The notes below the pieces were generated by a model. The model worked only from the letters and a program-made list of their open reading frames with translations. It had not been told where the DNA came from and ran no database searches. Both the position numbers and the translations under genes were made by a program. DNA of 9,260 bases from an uncultured Erysipelotrichaceae bacterium. Lineage in GTDB: Bacteria; Bacillota_I; Bacilli_A; Erysipelotrichales; Erysipelotrichaceae. Shown here in pieces: positions 7,323 through 9,260 of this stretch. Location of the stretch: NCBI GenBank assembly GCA_944326175.1, contig CALVCY010000018.1:1-9260 (forward strand), in the 5' to 3' direction. The first letter of the stretch is position 1; every line of letters starts with the position of its first letter.

Positions 7323-8150
7323 ATGAAAACAAATGCCGATATCAAAGCTGTCTTTGTCGATGTTGACGGCACCTTACTGACTTCAAAACAAACTGTCGAT
7401 CCAGCAACGATCGAATCCATTCGAAAAGTTAAAGAAAAAGGGATCTTATTTGGTTTGGCCACCGGAAGGGACGCCACCAGTTGCGAAAAGCTGATCGAAA
7501 CCCATTGGAATCTAAGTGGATTGGTGGATTTGATCGTGGGCACCTCTGGTGCCGCATTGCTGGATAATATCCAGCATACGTATACCTCCAGTTACCCATT
7601 AAGTGGAGAATTGGTCGCATCGATCATCGATCATTTCAACGATCTTCCGGTCAATTTCTGTATCCCAGATCAAGGTGTATTGGTCGGACCAAAGGACGAT
7701 GATTTATTGCGTGGTCTGGCCAAAGCAGATAACGTCCCCTATCGCGTGGAAGATTATTCCACCTACTTACCCAGCAAAGATCATGGTAAGTTGATGATCA
7801 TCTGTGATCCAAACGATATGGATACCGTGATTCAACGTGGTTCGACCTTCCACAACGATGCTTTCCGCTCTCAGGGATTAAAAACTTGTGCGATTTTATA
7901 TGAATACATGGATAGTCGAGTCAGCAAGACCAGCGGGATCGAACAAATCCTGAAACCCTATGGTTTGACCATGGAGAATGTCATGGTTTTCGGTGATGAA
8001 GACAATGATATCGATATGCTCACTCATGCTGCCATCGGCATCGTCATGGCTAATGGTTCAACCAATGCTAAAAAAGCTGCTGATGAAATCACCGACAGCA
8101 ATGACGACAACGGGATCAAAAATGCACTGAATCGATACTTTAGCCTCTAA
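7323..8150 (+). CDS. Cof-type HAD-superfamily phosphatase
   Basis: This is a cytoplasmic Mg-dependent phosphatase of the HAD IIB (Cof/YidA-like) group. Members hydrolyse sugar phosphates, FMN, PLP or similar small phosphates; the substrate cannot be read from the sequence. It is 275 aa, typical of the group. Motif I is DVDGT with nucleophile D13 and acid/base D15. ATGR (46-49) follows. Motif II is GTSGA (73-77), motif III Lys is K156 or nearby, and motif IV is GDEDND (224-229) for metal binding. The C2-type cap lies between motifs II and III. It is the only sizeable plus-strand gene, divergent from comFA, and probably translated from a leaderless mRNA starting at its ATG. Two copies of the iterated palindrome in its C-terminal third encode GLT and GST tripeptides. 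Confidence 0.94.
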   Translation: MKTNADIKAVFVDVDGTLLTSKQTVDPATIESIRKVKEKGILFGLATGRDATSCEKLIETHWNLSGLVDLIVGTSGAALLDNIQHTYTSSYPLSGELVASIIDHFNDLPVNFCIPDQGVLVGPKDDDLLRGLAKADNVPYRVEDYSTYLPSKDHGKLMIICDPNDMDTVIQRGSTFHNDAFRSQGLKTCAILYEYMDSRVSKTSGIEQILKPYGLTMENVMVFGDEDNDIDMLTHAAIGIVMANGSTNAKKAADEITDSNDDNGIKNALNRYFSL

Positions 8151-8151
8151 A

Positions 8152-8173
8152 ACATTGAAGAAATGTCATTTTT
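8152..8173 (+). terminator. Weak hairpin with T-run just after the HAD gene
   Basis: ACATT (8152-8156) pairs with AATGT (8162-8166) across a 5-nt loop and is followed by C, A and five Ts (8169-8173). The stem is short and AT-rich, so at best this is a weak terminator; the stronger plus-strand candidate lies at 8304-8343. Confidence 0.3.
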
Positions 8174-8243
8174 CACAGGTTATTATTTTGAAATAATGCA
8201 ATTTACATGCGTAATCATTCGATAAAAAAAACACTTTTCGATT

Positions 8244-8260
8244 GCCCTTGAATCAAGGGC
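8244..8260. repeat. Perfect 7-bp inverted repeat in the convergent intergenic region
   Basis: GCCCTTG and CAAGGGC flank a 3-nt AAT loop. On the plus strand its right arm contains AAGGG, which would serve as a ribosome site for the tiny ORF at 8266. On the minus strand it lies 11 nt before a run of eight Ts (8232-8225), so it might also help terminate the ABC operon, though the spacing is too long for a standard terminator. Confidence 0.6.
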
Positions 8261-8265
8261 TATCT

Positions 8266-8310
8266 ATGAAGTATTTATATCGAAAGGCCTATGACAAATT
8301 GAAGGCATAA
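8266..8310 (+). CDS. Possible 14-aa small ORF (unproven)
   Basis: ATG at 8266 opens 14 codons (M-K-Y-L-Y-R-K-A-Y-D-K-L-K-A) ending in TAA at 8308-8310. AAGGG (8255-8259) lies 6 nt upstream and is held in the stem of the hairpin at 8244-8260. The stop lies in the left arm of the terminator at 8304-8343. The peptide is basic and Tyr-rich. No clear promoter is visible directly upstream; it could be part of the HAD gene's 3' untranslated region. An ORF this short can occur by chance, so this is a candidate only, with no function assigned. Confidence 0.2.
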   Translation: MKYLYRKAYDKLKA

Positions 8311-8343
8311 AAGCACAACACCCCGACCATTATGCCGTTTTTT
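8304..8343 (+). terminator. Probable intrinsic terminator, plus strand (HAD side)
   Basis: GGCATAA (8304-8310) pairs with TTATGCC (8330-8336) around a 19-nt loop and is followed by G and six Ts (8338-8343). The loop is longer than usual. The T-run reaches the final codons of the convergent ABC ATPase gene, so it would stop plus-strand transcription before it runs into that gene. Confidence 0.65.
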
Positions 8344-8926
8344 ATCCGATCTCAATGATGTTCGGATCATCAAAATATTCCATTTCACTTGGATGATGCG
8401 AAACCCAGATGATGGTCTTGCCACGACACACTTGAAGTAGATGATCCATGACCATCCGTTCGGTTTTTATATCCATGCCTTTTAACGCTTCATCAGCGAT
8501 CAACAAATCAAAATCAACAAGTAACGCTCTTAATATCGCTACACGACGGGCCATACCACCGGAACACGTACGAATGCTTTTATGTCGGTCATCATATAAG
8601 CCAAAGGCATGTAAGCCTTGATCAAGCCGTTGGTTGAAACCATCGTCATCAATTGGTTTGACCAGACGTAAATTATTCAATATCGATAAGGATCCAACTA
8701 GATTGTCCTGTTGGAAGATCATGGAAACCCGATAGTCGTTTAGACCTTCGATGCTTCCCTGATAATCTTCTAACGATGCCAAAACACGGCATAAGGTGGT
8801 TTTACCAATGGCACTTTGCCCTTGGATGAATGTGGTTCGACCATATGGGATGATGGCATTGAAATCATCAAAGATGGTTGAACCATCATATGCTTTGCTC
8901 AAATGGTGGATGATGATATCGTTCAT
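8342..8926 (-). CDS. ABC importer ATP-binding protein, NitT/TauT/SsuB-like
   Basis: This ATPase subunit powers an ABC importer together with the permease directly upstream. From the chosen start it is 194 aa, short for the group (about 220-260). Walker A is GQSAIGKT (36-43), the Q-loop glutamine is at 72-73, and the signature is CSGGM (121-125), with Cys in place of the usual Leu. Walker B ends in DE (145-146), with ALKGMD as D-loop, and the switch His is H177 in VSHHP. ATG 8926 is preferred over an upstream in-frame ATG at 8977: it overlaps the permease stop as ATGA (coupled translation), has AAAGGA about 10 nt upstream, and begins where the family's first beta-strand begins. The substrate is unknown. 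Relatives carry taurine, sulfonates, nitrate or thiamine pyrimidine precursors. Confidence 0.9.
   Translation of the reverse strand: MNDIIIHHLSKAYDGSTIFDDFNAIIPYGRTTFIQGQSAIGKTTLCRVLASLEDYQGSIEGLNDYRVSMIFQQDNLVGSLSILNNLRLVKPIDDDGFNQRLDQGLHAFGLYDDRHKSIRTCSGGMARRVAILRALLVDFDLLIADEALKGMDIKTERMVMDHLLQVCRGKTIIWVSHHPSEMEYFDDPNIIEIG
8923..8926 (-). promoter_or_regulatory. ATGA stop-start overlap coupling permease and ATPase
   Basis: The permease TGA (8925-8923) overlaps the ATPase ATG (8926-8924). This typical translational-coupling junction sets the ATPase start. Confidence 0.85.
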
Positions 8927-9260
8927 TTTCCATTGATCCTTTCCATGGTCCAGACCATCAGTTGTTGGATCATCCATCGAACCAACATGGAAACGAGCAC
9001 GATCACAACGGTATATGCCAATAGATCCGCCGAAGCCAAAAAGATCTTCGCCTGGTAAAGATACGCACCTAAAGAATGATCGGGTAACCCAATCAATTCC
9101 GCAGCGATCCCGGCTTTAAAACATAAAGAGATCCCCATGGTCAAACCAGTGGATAACCAGGGAAGTAATTGTGGTGCCACGATAAAACGCAGATGGTTGA
9201 AACCATGAACATGGAATATCGTGGATACATCATTCAATCCGCGATCCAAATGGTTCAATC
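8923..9260 (-). CDS. ABC importer permease, TauC/SsuC-like (5' part outside window)
   Basis: This is the membrane subunit of a binding-protein-dependent importer. The last 112 codons are visible; the reading frame is open at the window edge. The visible part starts in or near the cytoplasmic EAA-type coupling loop, with a Gly (in HVHGFNHL) followed about ten residues later by PQLLPWL, which resembles the G-x9-10-P-xx-P pattern of this loop. A segment rich in Gly/Ala (GLTMGISLCFKAGIAAELIG) and a final membrane helix (LLAYTVVIVLVSMLV) follow. It ends in TGA overlapping the ATPase ATG. The binding protein and the permease N-terminus would lie beyond 9260. Confidence 0.85.
   Translation of the reverse strand, partial: LNHLDRGLNDVSTIFHVHGFNHLRFIVAPQLLPWLSTGLTMGISLCFKAGIAAELIGLPDHSLGAYLYQAKIFLASADLLAYTVVIVLVSMLVRWMIQQLMVWTMERINGK

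Larger units (their letters stand above)
538..9148. repeat. Highly iterated gapped palindrome TGGT-N3-ACCA, dispersed family
   Basis: Nineteen exact copies start at 538, 710, 1190, 1610, 2908, 5497, 5752, 5955, 6083, 6542, 7279, 7681, 7961, 8054, 8654, 8797, 8833, 8875 and 9138. A one-base-longer form, TGGT-N4-ACCA, starts at 4122, 4427, 6410, 6601, 6778, 7165, 8631, 8946 and 9194. Fifteen of the 19 centres fit Y-N-R, extending the dyad, and many copies have A before and T after. Copies occur in all three codon phases: Gly-x-Thr (GLT, GST, GRT), Val-Lys-Pro, and Trp-Phe-Asn at 538. One lies between genes. Only one of the 19 falls in the 3.66 kb of secA plus prfB, in the variable SecA tail. 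Counts are by eye and could miss a copy. Confidence 0.85.

Noticed and set aside
8927..8977. Longer N-terminus for the ABC ATPase, starting at 8977
   Set aside because: It would overlap the permease by 55 nt and add residues that do not fit the ATPase fold, while the ATGA junction gives a natural start.
538..9205. CRISPR array or ordinary tandem repeats
   Set aside because: The repeated unit is a short palindrome at irregular distances, mostly within genes, with no uniform spacers.
1..9260. tRNA, rRNA, insertion sequence or phage genes
   Set aside because: No such sequence was seen on either strand, and genes occupy nearly all of the window.

Overview
The window reads as chromosomal DNA of a low-to-moderate GC Bacillota (Firmicute). 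The evidence is the grouping of the late-competence genes comFA and comFC with secA and prfB, Shine-Dalgarno sites of the AAGGAG type, and TGA used as an ordinary stop. The SecA lacks the zinc-binding C-terminal tail and the gene hpf is not between comFC and secA, which suggests Erysipelotrichia or a relative. That placement is an inference, not something the sequence proves.

Layout, left to right. Positions 1-881 (minus) hold most of a CcdA-thioredoxin fusion that starts at TTG. Positions 900-1721 (minus) hold uppP, undecaprenyl-diphosphate phosphatase, with its own extended -10 promoter. That promoter abuts the intrinsic terminator of prfB. prfB (1773-2871, minus) encodes release factor 2 in two frames joined at an in-frame TGA, the classic autoregulatory +1 frameshift. 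secA (2875-5436, minus) lies 3 nt upstream of prfB. comFC (5494-6114) and comFA (6086-7234) overlap by 29 nt on the minus strand and form the competence DNA-uptake pair. A short divergent promoter region (7235-7322) separates them from a plus-strand Cof-type HAD phosphatase (7323-8150) whose message is probably leaderless. A 191-nt convergent gap (8151-8341) carries hairpins, a plus-strand terminator and a possible 14-codon ORF. The right end (8342-9260, minus) holds an ABC importer ATPase and the C-terminal part of its permease, joined by an ATGA stop-start overlap.

Functionally, secA, prfB and uppP are housekeeping genes for export, translation termination and cell-wall lipid recycling. comFA/comFC power transformation. 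The CcdA-thioredoxin fusion would carry reducing power outward across the membrane. No mobile element, CRISPR array, rRNA or tRNA was seen.

The most unusual signal is not a gene. The gapped palindrome TGGT-N3-ACCA occurs 19 times exactly, and a one-base-longer form TGGT-N4-ACCA occurs at least 9 times, where roughly 0.14 of each would be expected by chance. Copies sit in all three codon phases and mostly avoid the conserved secA and prfB coding sequence, so the pressure acts on DNA or RNA rather than on protein. It resembles a highly iterated palindrome or an uptake-signal family. I do not recognise this motif from any described one.
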